The notes beneath the pieces are model-generated. The model had not been told where the DNA came from. It did not search any database and saw nothing but the letters and a program-made list of their open reading frames with translations. 64,000 bases of DNA from assembly GCF_016805305.1 (NCBI RefSeq), contig NZ_JAERQN010000001.1:992001-1056000 (forward strand), written 5' to 3'. Origin of the DNA: Falsiroseomonas ponticola. Lineage in GTDB: Bacteria; Pseudomonadota; Alphaproteobacteria; Acetobacterales; Acetobacteraceae. Both the position numbers and the translations under genes were made by a program. Of this stretch, positions 7,673 through 16,905 are shown in pieces; position 1 is the stretch's first letter; the number at the start of each line of letters is the position of its first letter.

Positions 7673-8490
7673 GGGGGTTCCGCGACGCAGGGCTGGTTGC
7701 CTGGCTGGCGCTGGCGCTGCTGGCGGGCTGCGCCGCGCCCCCGCCGCCCCCGGCGCCGCCGCTCTCCTACCCCCCCGCCGCGGCGGATCGCGTGGTGCGC
7801 ATCGCCGTGGCGGAATGGCGGGACTGGGGAGAGGTGGCGCGGGACGCCTGGACCCCGGCGGAGGAGTCGCCGGCGCGGGAGGCCGATCCCGCCAACTTCC
7901 CGCGCGTCATGGCCTATTGGCAGGCGGTGCCGGAGGATCACGGCGCCATCCCGCTGAACCGCCGGCGCTACGCCGCGGCGCTGGCCCGGCAGCCGGAAGG
8001 GGCGGCGCTGTGGTCCACCCCCTACTGGTCCGCCGCCTTCATCTCCTGGGTCTTCCGCGCCGCGGGGGTGGATGCGGCGGAGTTTCCGCCCAGCGCCACC
8101 CACGCCTTCTACCTCGATGGCCTGCTGGACACCGCCCGCCGCTTCCCGGCCGAGGCGCCCTTCATCCCGCATGCGCCGGAGGATCGCGCCCCCGCGCCCG
8201 GGGACCTGCTGTGCTTCGACCGCGGCCCGCAGCCGCTGCGCCACTGGACGGAACGCCTGGCGGAGGCCGGGCGGGCGCGGGCGATGCATTGCGACATCGT
8301 GGTCGGGACACCCCCGGGGGAGGTGCGGGCGGTCGGGGGCAATGTCCTCGATGCCGTCACGATGACGCGCTATCCCGCCGGGCCCGATGGGCGGCTGCTG
8401 CCGGCGCCGCCCGGGCGGCGGCCGCTGCTGCTGCATGTGGAAAGCCGGCTCGGCCGGCTGCCGCCCTGGTCCCCGCCCGGCGGCGATTGA
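7669..8490 (+). CDS. DUF2272-family lipoprotein
   Basis: A 273-residue putative lipoprotein. A hydrophobic N-terminus ends in the lipobox L-L-A-G-C (Cys about residue 21), followed by a Pro-rich linker. The core holds Y-W-S-A-A-F-I-S-W-V-F, then G-D-L-L-C-F-D-R and H-C-D-I-V-V-G, the layout of DUF2272 proteins. That pattern recalls papain-like CHAP/NlpC amidases, but an amidase role is inference. The GTG start at 7669 overlaps the previous stop (GTGA) and gives a complete signal peptide. It probably sits in the cell envelope. Confidence 0.75.
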   Translation: MRGFRDAGLVAWLALALLAGCAAPPPPPAPPLSYPPAAADRVVRIAVAEWRDWGEVARDAWTPAEESPAREADPANFPRVMAYWQAVPEDHGAIPLNRRRYAAALARQPEGAALWSTPYWSAAFISWVFRAAGVDAAEFPPSATHAFYLDGLLDTARRFPAEAPFIPHAPEDRAPAPGDLLCFDRGPQPLRHWTERLAEAGRARAMHCDIVVGTPPGEVRAVGGNVLDAVTMTRYPAGPDGRLLPAPPGRRPLLLHVESRLGRLPPWSPPGGD

Positions 8491-8557
8491 CCCCCGGCGC
8501 ACCGGCTGTATGCCAGGGGCAAGCCGCCCGCCTCCCGGGCCCCGGAGCATGACCGCC

Positions 8558-9676
8558 ATGACCGACCTCTTCGCCCCCCTCGCGCTGCGCGCCACCACCC
8601 TGCCGAACCGCATCGGCATCTCCCCCATGTGCCAGTACTGCGCCGGGCCGGATGGGCGGCCGACCGACTGGCACCTGGCCCACCTGCTGCAGCGCGCCAT
8701 CGGCGGCGCGGGGATGGTGATGGCGGAAGCCACCGCGGTGACGGCGGATGGCCGCATCACGCCCGGCGACCTCGGCCTGTGGGAGGATGCGCAGATCCCC
8801 GCCCATGCGCGCCTCGCCGCCGCCATCGCCCATGCCGGCGCGGTGCCGGCGATCCAGATCGGCCATGCCGGCCGCAAGGCCAGCCGCGCGCCGGCCTGGG
8901 ACGATGCGCCGGCCGATCCGGGGTGGGAGATCAAGGCCCCCTCCGCTATCCCCATGGGCGCCTTCGCCACGCCGACCATGATGACGGCGGAGGAGATCGA
9001 GGCGATGCCGGGCTTCTTCGCCGCGACCGCGAAGCGCGCCGTGGCCGCCGGCTACCGGCTGGTGGAGCTGCACGCCGCCCATGGCTACCTGCTGCACCAG
9101 TTCCTCTCCCCCCTCAGCAACACCCGCAACGACCGCTGGGGCGGCGATTTCGAGGGCCGGACCCGCCTGCCGCTGGCGATCGCCAAGGCGGTGCGGGAAG
9201 CCGTCGGCGAGGATCTGCCCCTGCTTGTCCGCGTCTCCCACACCGACTGGATCGAGGGCGGCTGGACGACGGAGGAGACGGTGGAACTGGCGAAGCGCCT
9301 GAAGGCGGCGGGGATCGACGGGATGGACGTCTCCTCCGGCGGCATCGACCCGAAGCAGAAGATCGTGCTCGGCCCGGGCTACCAGGTGCCGGGGGCGGAG
9401 GCGGTGAAGCAGGGCGCGGGCATGGTGGTGGCCGCCGTCGGCCTGATCACGGAGCCCGAGCAGGCGCAGGCGATCGTGGCGGAAGGCCGGGCCGACCTGG
9501 TGCTGCTGGCCCGCGCCACGCTGCGCGACCCCTACTGGCCGATGCGCGCCGCGGTGGCGCTGGGCCGCGTCGATGCCGCGCGCACGCCGCCGCAATACGA
9601 CCGCGCCTGGGGCAGCATCGCCCGCATGGGCATGCGGCGCGAGACGGGCAGCCCCATGGCCCCGCTGGGGGCGTGA
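8558..9676 (+). CDS. Old Yellow Enzyme family NADH:flavin oxidoreductase (YqjM/NamA-like)
   Basis: A 372-residue FMN-dependent ene-reductase that would reduce activated C=C bonds, and often nitro compounds, with NAD(P)H. Marks of the YqjM class: I-S-P-M-C-Q-Y (the redox-tuning Cys near residue 24), I-Q-I-G-H-A-G-R-K-A, H-A-A-H-G-Y-L-L-H-Q-F-L-S-P and the S-N-x-R-x-D-x-W-G-G block. The late G-L-I-T and L-L-A-R-A-T-L-R-D-P segments form the phosphate-binding end of the barrel. I prefer ATG 8558 because GGAG lies 10 nt upstream and the protein then starts like YqjM; ATG 8549 is too close to it. It may detoxify electrophiles. Confidence 0.9.
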   Translation: MTDLFAPLALRATTLPNRIGISPMCQYCAGPDGRPTDWHLAHLLQRAIGGAGMVMAEATAVTADGRITPGDLGLWEDAQIPAHARLAAAIAHAGAVPAIQIGHAGRKASRAPAWDDAPADPGWEIKAPSAIPMGAFATPTMMTAEEIEAMPGFFAATAKRAVAAGYRLVELHAAHGYLLHQFLSPLSNTRNDRWGGDFEGRTRLPLAIAKAVREAVGEDLPLLVRVSHTDWIEGGWTTEETVELAKRLKAAGIDGMDVSSGGIDPKQKIVLGPGYQVPGAEAVKQGAGMVVAAVGLITEPEQAQAIVAEGRADLVLLARATLRDPYWPMRAAVALGRVDAARTPPQYDRAWGSIARMGMRRETGSPMAPLGA

Positions 9677-9709
9677 GGGGCGCGCCCCGGCCAACCGGGC
9701 GCGGTGCCG

Positions 9710-10396
9710 TCAGGCATCTTCCGGCGTGAAGACATAACCCTGCCCCCGGATGGTGCGGATCAGCCGGGGATGGGCGGGATCGGCCTCGATCTTGCGGCGC
9801 AGGCGGGTGATGCGGATGTCGATCGAGCGGTCCAGCGGATCGACATCCTTGCCATGCGCCAGCACGAGCAGCCTTTCGCGGGACAGTACCTCCGCCGGGT
9901 GGTCGGCCAGCAGCAGCAGCAGGTCCACCTCCATCGGCGTCAGCGCCACCTCCGCCTGCGCCGCGTCCAGCAGGCGGCGGCTGTCCCGGCACAGGGTGAA
10001 GCCCGCGAAGCACAGCCGGTCCGGCCGCTTCGGCGGGGGGGCCGCCGGGGCGGCGCGGCGGCGGAGCTGCAGGCGCAGCCGCGCCAGCAGGCCCCGCAGC
10101 GGGAAGGGCTTCGGCAGCAGGTCGTCGGCGCCGGGCAGCGCCGGGCCGCCCAGCAGGATCAGCCCCGGCGAGGGCGACAGCGCGCGCAGCGCCTGCACCA
10201 GCGCCGCCGCATCCGCGCCGGGCAGCGGCAGGCCGAGCAGCACCACGTCGAAGGCCGCGCCGGCGAGCCCCGCCCGCAGCGCCGCCGCATCGGCGAAGGC
10301 GCGGGTGGCGAAGCCGTGCAGGCGCAGATAGTCGGTGACGAGCAGGCGCAGGCCGCCATCATGTTCCAGCACCGCGATGCTGCTGGCAGTCGGCAT
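9710..10396 (-). CDS. OmpR-type response regulator with degenerate receiver domain
   Basis: A 228-residue protein: receiver-like domain (about 1-110) and winged-helix DNA-binding domain (about 130-225, with the T-P-M-E segment and the R-G-Q-G-Y-V-F end typical of OmpR/PhoB). The receiver is abnormal. The acidic pocket reads E11-H-D13, the phospho-acceptor Asp is replaced by G55 in VVLLGLPLPG, and the switch Thr/Ser position is G83; only K96 in LLPKPF is kept. The alpha-4 region is also about ten residues shorter than usual. No histidine kinase gene adjoins. It therefore probably acts without Asp phosphorylation. It lies end-to-end with the ene-reductase gene. Confidence 0.85.
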   Translation of the reverse strand: MPTASSIAVLEHDGGLRLLVTDYLRLHGFATRAFADAAALRAGLAGAAFDVVLLGLPLPGADAAALVQALRALSPSPGLILLGGPALPGADDLLPKPFPLRGLLARLRLQLRRRAAPAAPPPKRPDRLCFAGFTLCRDSRRLLDAAQAEVALTPMEVDLLLLLADHPAEVLSRERLLVLAHGKDVDPLDRSIDIRITRLRRKIEADPAHPRLIRTIRGQGYVFTPEDA

Positions 10397-10521
10397 GGCC
10401 GCTGATGCCCTCCGGATTCCGGCAGGTTAGGCGATGCCGGCCGCCGGGGCGATGGCGGCCGGGCCGGAACGGACCGCCGCCGCCATGAGATACCCGTGAA
10501 GCGCCGGCGGCAACGGGGCGC

Positions 10522-11964
10522 TCAGCGCCCCGTCATGATCCGCTCGACCAGCTGCTTTGCCGTGGGCACGAAGCCGTTGGAGTAGAAGGGGTCGGTGCCG
10601 AAGCGGTAGGCGTTGTGGCCGGAGAACATCAGGTTCCGCTCCAGCCGCCCGCCATGCGCGATGTCCTGCAGGGTCTTCTGGATGCAGAAGCTGCGCGGAT
10701 CGGCCTTCTTGCCGGTGCTGTAGTCCGGCCCGTTCTGCGTCCAGTTGGAGAAGCGGCAATGGGACAGGCAGCCCATGCAATCCGTCTGGTCGTTCAGGAT
10801 CTCCCGCGCTGCCGCCGGCGTCTCGAACACCAGCGTGTCGTCGGGGGTGCGCAGCGCCTCGGTGAAGCCGGACGCGATGTAGCCTTCCGCCCGCGGCAGG
10901 TCGTCCGGCTTCAGGTAGACCAGCCGCTTGCGCGGGCCGATGCCGAGCGGCGCGGTATGCGCCTCCGTCGGCTCGGTCGTGAAGGGCACCTGGCGTTCGC
11001 TGCGCGCTTCCAGCTCGTTCAGGAATTCGGTGCGCACGGCGGAGGAGTAGAAGCCGGTCGGGCTGAAGGGCTGCAGCAGGACATCGCCTTCCTTCAGCTG
11101 GAGGAGGCGGGTCTTCCACTCCTCGCTGATCGGGCTTTCCTGCGTCAGCAGCGGGCGGGTGCCGAACTGGAAGGCGACGGGGCCCAGCTCCTCGCTGTCG
11201 ATCCAGTGCTCCCATTCCTCCAGCCACCAGACGCCGCCGGCCATGATGATCGGCACGTCGTGCAGGCCGAATTCGCGCATGGTCTGGCGCAGCTTGAGGA
11301 CGCGGGGATAGGGATCCTCCGGCCGCTTCGGGTCCTCGCTGTTGGACAGGCCGTTATGGCCGCCGGCCAGCCAGGGGTCCTCATAGACCACGCCGCCCAG
11401 CAATTCCCGCTGCTTGTTGTAGGACCGCTTCCACAGCGCGGCGAAGGCGCGGGCGGAGGAGATGATGGGGTAGTAGTGGACGTTGTATTCCCGGGCGAGG
11501 TCCGCCAGGCGATAGGGCATGCCGGCGCCGCAGGTGACGCCATGCACCAGGCCCTTGGCGCCTTCCAGCACGCCGCGCGCCACGCGTTCGGCGCCGCCCA
11601 TCTCCCACAGGATGTTCATGTGGATGCGGCCCTGGCCGCCGGCGCGTTCATGCGCTTCGCGCGCCTGGGCGATGCCGCCGGCGATGCCGTAGGCCACAAG
11701 CTCCTCATGCCGCTCGCGCCGCGTGCGGCCGTGGTAGATCTGGCGGATGACGTTGCCGTCCGCGTCGTAGCTGTCGGCGTTCACGGCGGAAAAGGTGCCG
11801 ACGCCGCCGCCGGAGGCCCAGCCGCCGCAGGTGGCGCCGTTGGACACCGCCACGCCCTTGCCGCCTTCGACCAGCGGCAGGACTTCGACGCCGCCCATGC
11901 GGATCGGGTTGATGGCCTTCAAGGCTTTGGGCTCCGGTGACTGTCTCAGACGGTAGGGGGTCAC
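10522..11964 (-). CDS. Nitronate monooxygenase-like flavoprotein with extra Cys cluster
   Basis: A 480-residue TIM-barrel flavin enzyme of the nitronate monooxygenase / enoyl-reductase-like group: early G-G-V-E-V-L-P-L-V-E-G-G-K-G, a flavin-phosphate-type block V-P-I-I-M-A-G-G-V-W and later F-Q-F-G-T-R-P-L. Unusual for the family is a C-terminal extension with C-M-G-C-L-S-H-C and one more Cys further on, which could bind an Fe-S cluster or zinc. The start is GTG 11964, matching the extent of the conserved N-terminus, but no good ribosome binding site is seen. It lies downstream of pnp on the same strand, 138 bp away. The substrate is unknown. Confidence 0.75.
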   Translation of the reverse strand: MTPYRLRQSPEPKALKAINPIRMGGVEVLPLVEGGKGVAVSNGATCGGWASGGGVGTFSAVNADSYDADGNVIRQIYHGRTRRERHEELVAYGIAGGIAQAREAHERAGGQGRIHMNILWEMGGAERVARGVLEGAKGLVHGVTCGAGMPYRLADLAREYNVHYYPIISSARAFAALWKRSYNKQRELLGGVVYEDPWLAGGHNGLSNSEDPKRPEDPYPRVLKLRQTMREFGLHDVPIIMAGGVWWLEEWEHWIDSEELGPVAFQFGTRPLLTQESPISEEWKTRLLQLKEGDVLLQPFSPTGFYSSAVRTEFLNELEARSERQVPFTTEPTEAHTAPLGIGPRKRLVYLKPDDLPRAEGYIASGFTEALRTPDDTLVFETPAAAREILNDQTDCMGCLSHCRFSNWTQNGPDYSTGKKADPRSFCIQKTLQDIAHGGRLERNLMFSGHNAYRFGTDPFYSNGFVPTAKQLVERIMTGR

Positions 11965-12102
11965 AAACGAACCACGGGGCGTCCCAGAAGACGTCCCGTG
12001 GATCGCTAATATGGCGTGTCCCGGCCCGATGCGGGAGGGGGGGCGCAGGATTACCCGAGTGCCGTGGTCGGGGGCGGGGCCGAAGCACCGCCCCCGGCGG
12101 CA

Positions 12103-14355
12103 TCAATCGCCGCCGTGCTCGCCACCTTCGCGGCGCGGGCGGAAGCCGCGCTCGCCGCCACGGTCGCGGTCGCGGCGGGGGCCGCGATCGCCACGGTCGC
12201 CGCGGTCGCCACCCTCGCCTTCCTCGCGCGGGCGGCGGGCGCCGACCTGCTCGGTGATGTCGGCGCCGGTGGCCTGGTCCACCACGCGCATGGAGAGCTT
12301 CACCTTGCCGCGGTCGTCGAAGCCGATGACCTTGACCTTCACCTGGTCGCCTTCCTTGACGACGTCGGTGGTCTTCTGGACGCGCTCATTCGCAAGTTCG
12401 GAGATGTGGACCAGGCCGTCCTTGGCGCCGAGGAAGTTCACGAAGGCGCCGAATTCGGCGGTCTTCACGACCTTGCCGTTGTAGATCTTGCCGATCTCCG
12501 GCTCCGCCACGATGCCCTGGATCCAGTCGATCGCCTTCTGCGCGGCCTCGACGCTGACGGCGGCGACCTTGATGGTGCCGTCATCCTCGATGTCGATCTT
12601 GCAGCCCGTCTGCTCCGTGATCTCGCGGATCACCTTGCCGCCGCTGCCGATGACGTCGCGGATCTTGTCCTTGTTGATGGTGATCACGGTGATGCGGGGC
12701 GCGGTGGCCGCCACGTCGCCGCGGGCGCCGGACAGGCCCTTCGCCATCTCGCCCAGGATGTGCAGGCGACCATCCTTCGCCTGGCCGAGGGCGATCTTCA
12801 TGATGTCGAAGGTGATGGACGTGATCTTGATGTCCATCTGCAGCGCGGTGATGCCCGCCTCGCTGCCCGCCACCTTGAAGTCCATGTCGCCCAGGTGGTC
12901 TTCGTCACCCAGGATGTCGGACAGCACGGCGAAGCCGCGGTCTTCCTTGATCAGGCCCATGGCGATGCCGGCGCAGGGGCGCTTCAGCGGCGTGCCGGCA
13001 TCCATCAGCGCGAGCGAGGTGCCGCAGACCGTCGCCATGGAGGAGGAGCCGTTGGACTCCGTGATCTCGCTGACCACGCGCAGCGTGTAGGGGAACTTCT
13101 CCTTCTCCGGCAGCAGCGGGTGGATGGCGCGCCAGGCCAGCTTCCCGTGGCCGATCTCGCGACGGCCCGGGGAGCCCATGCGGCCGGTCTCGTTCACGGA
13201 GTACGGAGGAAAATTGTAGTGCAGCATGAAGTTCTCGCGGTACTCGCCCGCGAGGGCGTCGATGATCTGCTCATCCTGGCCGGTGCCCAGCGTCGCCACG
13301 CAGAAGGCCTGCGTCTCGCCGCGGGTGAACAGCGCGGAGCCATGGGCGCGGGGCAGGATGCCCACCTCGGCCACGATCGGGCGGACCGTCTTGGTGTCGC
13401 GGCCGTCGATGCGCAGGCCCGTATCCAGGATGGCGTTGCGGACCACGTCCGCCTCCAGCTCCTTCAGCAGGCCCTTGGCGGCGCCGGCATCGAGGCCCTC
13501 GGCCTCCAGCTGCGCGACCACGGCCTTCTTGGCGGCGGAGACGGCGTTCTGGCGGGCCAGCTTCTCGACGATCTTGTAGGCCTCGGCCATCGGCGCGCGG
13601 CCGAGCTCGGCGATGCGGGCCTTCAGCGTCCTGGCGGCCTCGCTCTCCTCCGGCAGGGCCCAGGCGTCCTTGGCGGCCACCTCGGCCAGCTCGATGATGC
13701 CCTGGATGACCGGCTGGAAGGACTTGTGGCCGAACTCGACGGCGCCGAGCATCACGTCCTCGGACAGTTCCTGCGCCTCGGACTCCACCATCAGCACGCC
13801 TTCGGCGGTGCCGGCGACGACGAGGTCGAGCTGGCTCTGCGCCATCTGCGCCGTGGTCGGGTTCAGGACGTACTGGCCATCGATCCAGGCGACGCGGGCG
13901 GCGCCGACCGGGCCGAAGAAGGGGATGCCGGAGAGCGTCAGCGCGGCGGAGCAGCCGACGAGGGCCACGATGTCCGGGTTGTTCTCCAGGTCATGCGACA
14001 GGACCGTCGCGATCACCTGCACCTCGTTGCGGAAGCCCTCGGGGAAGAGGGGGCGCAGCGGGCGGTCGATGAGGCGGGAGATCAGCGTCTCGGATTCGGA
14101 GGGCCGGCCCTCGCGCTTGAAGAAGCCGCCGGGGATCTTGCCCGCGGCGAAGGCCTTCTCCTGGTAGTTCACGGTCAGCGGGAAGAAGTCCTGGCCGGGC
14201 TTCACGCTGCGGGCGCCAACCACGGTGCAGAGCACGATGGTGTCGCCCAGCCGCGCCATCACGGCGCCATCCGCCTGGCGGGCGATCTTCCCGGTCTCCA
14301 GCGTCAGCAGCTGGCCGCCCCAGGAGATGTCCTTGCGGAAGTATTTGTCGAACAT
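12103..14355 (-). CDS. pnp: Polyribonucleotide nucleotidyltransferase (PNPase)
   Basis: A 750-residue PNPase that degrades RNA 3'-5' phosphorolytically in the cytosol and is a degradosome partner. Two RNase PH-like domains (about 10-230 and 310-550), joined by an alpha-helical domain, are followed by a KH domain ([10 protein letters not shown]) and an S1 domain (near G-K-I-Y-N-G-K-V-V). The tail after S1 is Arg/Gly/Asp-rich (R-G-D repeats, about 35 residues) and likely disordered and RNA-binding. ATG 14355 has GAAGGA upstream. rpsO, its usual upstream neighbour, is absent here. Two strong leader hairpins precede the start. Confidence 0.97.
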   Translation of the reverse strand: MFDKYFRKDISWGGQLLTLETGKIARQADGAVMARLGDTIVLCTVVGARSVKPGQDFFPLTVNYQEKAFAAGKIPGGFFKREGRPSESETLISRLIDRPLRPLFPEGFRNEVQVIATVLSHDLENNPDIVALVGCSAALTLSGIPFFGPVGAARVAWIDGQYVLNPTTAQMAQSQLDLVVAGTAEGVLMVESEAQELSEDVMLGAVEFGHKSFQPVIQGIIELAEVAAKDAWALPEESEAARTLKARIAELGRAPMAEAYKIVEKLARQNAVSAAKKAVVAQLEAEGLDAGAAKGLLKELEADVVRNAILDTGLRIDGRDTKTVRPIVAEVGILPRAHGSALFTRGETQAFCVATLGTGQDEQIIDALAGEYRENFMLHYNFPPYSVNETGRMGSPGRREIGHGKLAWRAIHPLLPEKEKFPYTLRVVSEITESNGSSSMATVCGTSLALMDAGTPLKRPCAGIAMGLIKEDRGFAVLSDILGDEDHLGDMDFKVAGSEAGITALQMDIKITSITFDIMKIALGQAKDGRLHILGEMAKGLSGARGDVAATAPRITVITINKDKIRDVIGSGGKVIREITEQTGCKIDIEDDGTIKVAAVSVEAAQKAIDWIQGIVAEPEIGKIYNGKVVKTAEFGAFVNFLGAKDGLVHISELANERVQKTTDVVKEGDQVKVKVIGFDDRGKVKLSMRVVDQATGADITEQVGARRPREEGEGGDRGDRGDRGPRRDRDRGGERGFRPRREGGEHGGD

Positions 14356-14369
14356 GCGTCGTCCTTCTC

Positions 14370-14427
14370 GGCCCCGCCGGATGCGGGGCCACGTCATGAC
14401 ACCGCCCGCGGGGCTTCCCGCGGGCGG
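14370..14427 (-). promoter_or_regulatory. Two hairpins in the pnp leader
   Basis: On the minus strand, CCGCCCGCGGG pairs with CCCGCGGGCGG over 11 bp (14402-14412 with 14417-14427), and GGCCCCGC pairs with GCGGGGCC over 8 bp (14370-14377 with 14383-14390), ending just before the pnp ribosome binding site. In E. coli the pnp leader forms an RNase III-cut stem used for autoregulation; the same role is inferred here, not shown. The rest of the gap up to 14714 shows nothing convincing. Confidence 0.5.
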
Positions 14428-14714
14428 CTGAATGCGAGGGAGACGGATGCGCGCGGCGTCGTTCCTGTCCAGTCGGACAGGGATGGTCGGCGACTCGGGC
14501 GGCATGGGAAGGCGGAGGGCCCACCGCGTTGTGTGCGCAGTGGGAAGGCCGCCCATGTGGCCGGAGGCGCCGTCATCCTCCCATCCGGGAACGGCCCATC
14601 CTCGAAGCATCCGCTGCCATCGCAGCGAAGGCCGGGGCCCCGCCAGGGGACCGGCCCGGGCGGGGCTATGGCATGGACGGGGGCGGAAGGCCAGCGGAAA
14701 GGCCCGGGGGCGGC

Positions 14715-15944
14715 TCAGCGCCCCCCCGGACCGCCCCCGCCGGGGCCGCCACCCGGGCCGCCGCCACCGGGGCCACCAGCACCGGGACCGCCACCACCGG
14801 GGCCGGCACCGCCGGGGCCAGCAGCACCGGGGGCGCCGCCGGGGCCACCGCCGCGGCCTGCCCCGCCGGGACCACCCCCGCCGGGACCGGTCCCGGGTGG
14901 CGCGGCGCCCGGGCCGGCGCCGGGCGGGGCGGCCGCGGCGCCCCCGGGGCCGGGGCCGGCCGGGCCGCCATCGCCCGCCGACATGGCCGGCGGTTGCATC
15001 AGCGCGATGGCGCGGAAGCCGCCATCGGCCTCGCGGGTCGCCTCCACCACCAGGCGGCGGGCCTCCACCAGGCCGGGCAGGCCCGGCCCGGCCGGAAGGC
15101 GCGGGCCGGCCGGGCCCAGGCTCAGCCCCCCGGCGCCGCCGGCGACGAAGGCCTCCACCAGCAGGCGGCGGGTCTCCGGCCCGAAGCGCCGCAGCGGATC
15201 GGCCAGGGTCAGGTCGGGCTCCACCCCGTCCAGCACCAGCCGGCCGTCGCGCCAGGCGCCGGTGGCGATGAGGGGCTGGCCGAGCGCGATCCCGCCGGCG
15301 CCCGCCGCCTCCAGCCGCACCGGGCCGATGCGCAGGCCCGCCCCATCCCGCGCCACCACGCCGCGCAGCAGGGCGCGGCCCGGGGGGGCGGGGTCGATGC
15401 GCGTCGCCTCGATGACGCCATCGGGGCGCGGCAGGCCGCTGACGGCCACCCAGCGCCCCGGCGCCCAGTCCTGGCCGCCGCGCAGCGCCGGGGCGAAGGC
15501 GATGGGCAGGCCGGCCACCACCAGCCCGTCCGGCCGCAGCGCGGTGACCGGGCCCACCACTTCCTGCCGCACGGCAACCCCTTCCGCGCGCAGCACCGCG
15601 CCCTGGCCCGCCGCGCGGATCACCACGACCTGCCCGGCGCGGAGCGGCGCCGCCGGCCCGAAGCCGCCATCGCGGGGCACGGCCTGGCCCTGCGTGTCGT
15701 GTTCGACCGCGATGCCGTTGACGCAGATGCTGGCGAAGCCGGTGACGACGCCGATCACGCCCGTGCCGCCGATGCCGCGGTCCCCGCCCGCCAGCGCCGC
15801 CGGCCGGCCGGTGCCGCCGATGCCGCGGTCGCCCGCGGCCAGGGGCGGCCCGTCATCCGGCCCGATGCGGCAGGCCGGGTGCGGCGGGGGCGCGGGCGCG
15901 CAGGCCGCCGCCGCCAGCAGCAGCGCGAGGGCGAGGCGCCTCAT
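14715..15944 (-). CDS. DUF5666-domain lipoprotein with long Gly/Pro-rich tail
   Basis: A 409-residue putative lipoprotein. The N-terminus [10 protein letters not shown] ends in A-A-A-A-C-A, a plausible lipobox. The conserved part holds two G-D-R-G-I-G-G-T-G repeats and a series of OB-like beta segments typical of DUF5666 proteins. The last 90 or so residues are almost only Gly, Pro and Ala (G-P-G-G-type repeats), low-complexity sequence that could easily vary in length by slippage. The start overlaps the stop of the DUF6502 gene by 4 bp, so they form an operon. The function of DUF5666 is unknown; it probably faces the periplasm. Confidence 0.75.
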   Translation of the reverse strand: MRRLALALLLAAAACAPAPPPHPACRIGPDDGPPLAAGDRGIGGTGRPAALAGGDRGIGGTGVIGVVTGFASICVNGIAVEHDTQGQAVPRDGGFGPAAPLRAGQVVVIRAAGQGAVLRAEGVAVRQEVVGPVTALRPDGLVVAGLPIAFAPALRGGQDWAPGRWVAVSGLPRPDGVIEATRIDPAPPGRALLRGVVARDGAGLRIGPVRLEAAGAGGIALGQPLIATGAWRDGRLVLDGVEPDLTLADPLRRFGPETRRLLVEAFVAGGAGGLSLGPAGPRLPAGPGLPGLVEARRLVVEATREADGGFRAIALMQPPAMSAGDGGPAGPGPGGAAAAPPGAGPGAAPPGTGPGGGGPGGAGRGGGPGGAPGAAGPGGAGPGGGGPGAGGPGGGGPGGGPGGGGPGGR

Positions 15945-16744
15945 CCCCGCGCCTCCGGCTGCGCTTCGTCCTCGGCATAGAGATAGACGCCAAGGTTGAC
16001 GCGGCGCGTCGGCGTGCCGGGCGGCGGTTCCGGCTGGCCCTCCAGCATCGACAGCACCTCGCGGTTCACCTCCACCAGCAGGCGCTCCACCGCGGCGCGG
16101 CCCAGCGCCTCCATGCGGTCCGCGATCGCGGGCGGCAAGCCGTCATAATGGACCGCGCGTTCCAGGAAGGCGGGCGTCGCGCCCGCCACATTGGCGGTGG
16201 CCGCGGCCAGGTGGTCGTGCAGGTTGCGGGCGAAGTAGTGCAGCTGCGCCTCCGTCCCCGGCCGGGGCACGAAGGCCGCTTCCTGCAGCACGGCGCGATC
16301 CGCCGCATCCAGCCGCACCACGCCCTGGGCCAGCCAGTCATCCAGCACGGCGCGCGGGCGCACATCCCGCGTCACGGCGCTGACCAGCGCCTCGAAGGAA
16401 GGCTGGCCGTCCGGCGCCGTGCGGGGCAGCGGCAGGGGCTGGCCGGCCGCGTCGGTGAAGGCCGGCAGGCCCAGCCAGCGCGCGACGATCTGGCTGCCCA
16501 GCGTCACCACCGGCGGCAGGTCCGGCGCATCCGGCGGCTGTTCGCGCAGGCGCCGGATCTCCTTCCGGTGCACGCCCGTCATCAGGCTGAGCCGGCTGTC
16601 GGTGCGCGCGGCGGCGGCGGCGATCTCCTCCGCCGCCACCTGCACATAGAGGGCGCGGACAAGGTCGGCGAAGACCGGCCAGGTGAGGCCGGCGCGGATC
16701 ATCAGCCGCAGCAGCGGGCGCAGCAGCCGGGCGAGGGGCCGCAT
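15941..16744 (-). CDS. DUF6502-family protein with helix-turn-helix-like region
   Basis: A 267-residue DUF6502 protein. Near residues 45-65 the segment around S-R-L-S-L-M-T-G-V-H-R-K-E-I-R-R-L has the spacing of a helix-turn-helix, so DNA binding is plausible (inference). The rest is helical, with the H-Y-F-A-R-N-L-H-D-H-L segment about two thirds along. ATG 16744 is chosen; the frame stays open to 16891 but that would run through the repeat-rich control region. It is the first gene of a two-gene operon with the DUF5666 lipoprotein. The repeated TGACGTGGGA motifs upstream may be its own operators. Confidence 0.7.
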   Translation of the reverse strand: MRPLARLLRPLLRLMIRAGLTWPVFADLVRALYVQVAAEEIAAAAARTDSRLSLMTGVHRKEIRRLREQPPDAPDLPPVVTLGSQIVARWLGLPAFTDAAGQPLPLPRTAPDGQPSFEALVSAVTRDVRPRAVLDDWLAQGVVRLDAADRAVLQEAAFVPRPGTEAQLHYFARNLHDHLAAATANVAGATPAFLERAVHYDGLPPAIADRMEALGRAAVERLLVEVNREVLSMLEGQPEPPPGTPTRRVNLGVYLYAEDEAQPEARG

Positions 16745-16822
16745 CAGGGCGGAAGCCGGGGGAGGGGCGGGCAGGTCGGGCAAGGGAGGACCGCTTCGGT
16801 GTGCCGCACAGCGTAACACGTC

Positions 16823-16874
16823 GTGACGTGGGAAATCAGCCCACATGATTGACGTGGGAGTTTTTCCCACGCCA
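16823..16874. promoter_or_regulatory. Repeated TGACGTGGGA motifs in a divergent promoter region
   Basis: TGACGTGGGA occurs at 16823-16832 and 16849-16858 (26 bp apart). A third, inverted copy with one mismatch, TCCCACGCCA, lies at 16865-16874. The last two form a perfect 7-bp inverted repeat, CGTGGGA/TCCCACG, around GTTTT. The block lies between the starts of the DUF6502 gene (minus) and the glycosyltransferase gene (plus) and is less GC-rich than its surroundings. It fits an operator array for a regulator of one or both genes. Confidence 0.6.
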
Positions 16875-16905
16875 TGATGCACGCAGACCACAGCCCGGAC
16901 CCGTG

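Noticed and set aside
12016-15999. 1327-residue open frame on the plus strand
   Set aside because: It runs antisense through pnp and the DUF5666 gene; its sequence is low-complexity and matches no family.
16745-16891. N-terminal extension of the DUF6502 gene
   Set aside because: The extra residues would be encoded across the repeated TGACGTGGGA control region and do not resemble the family start.
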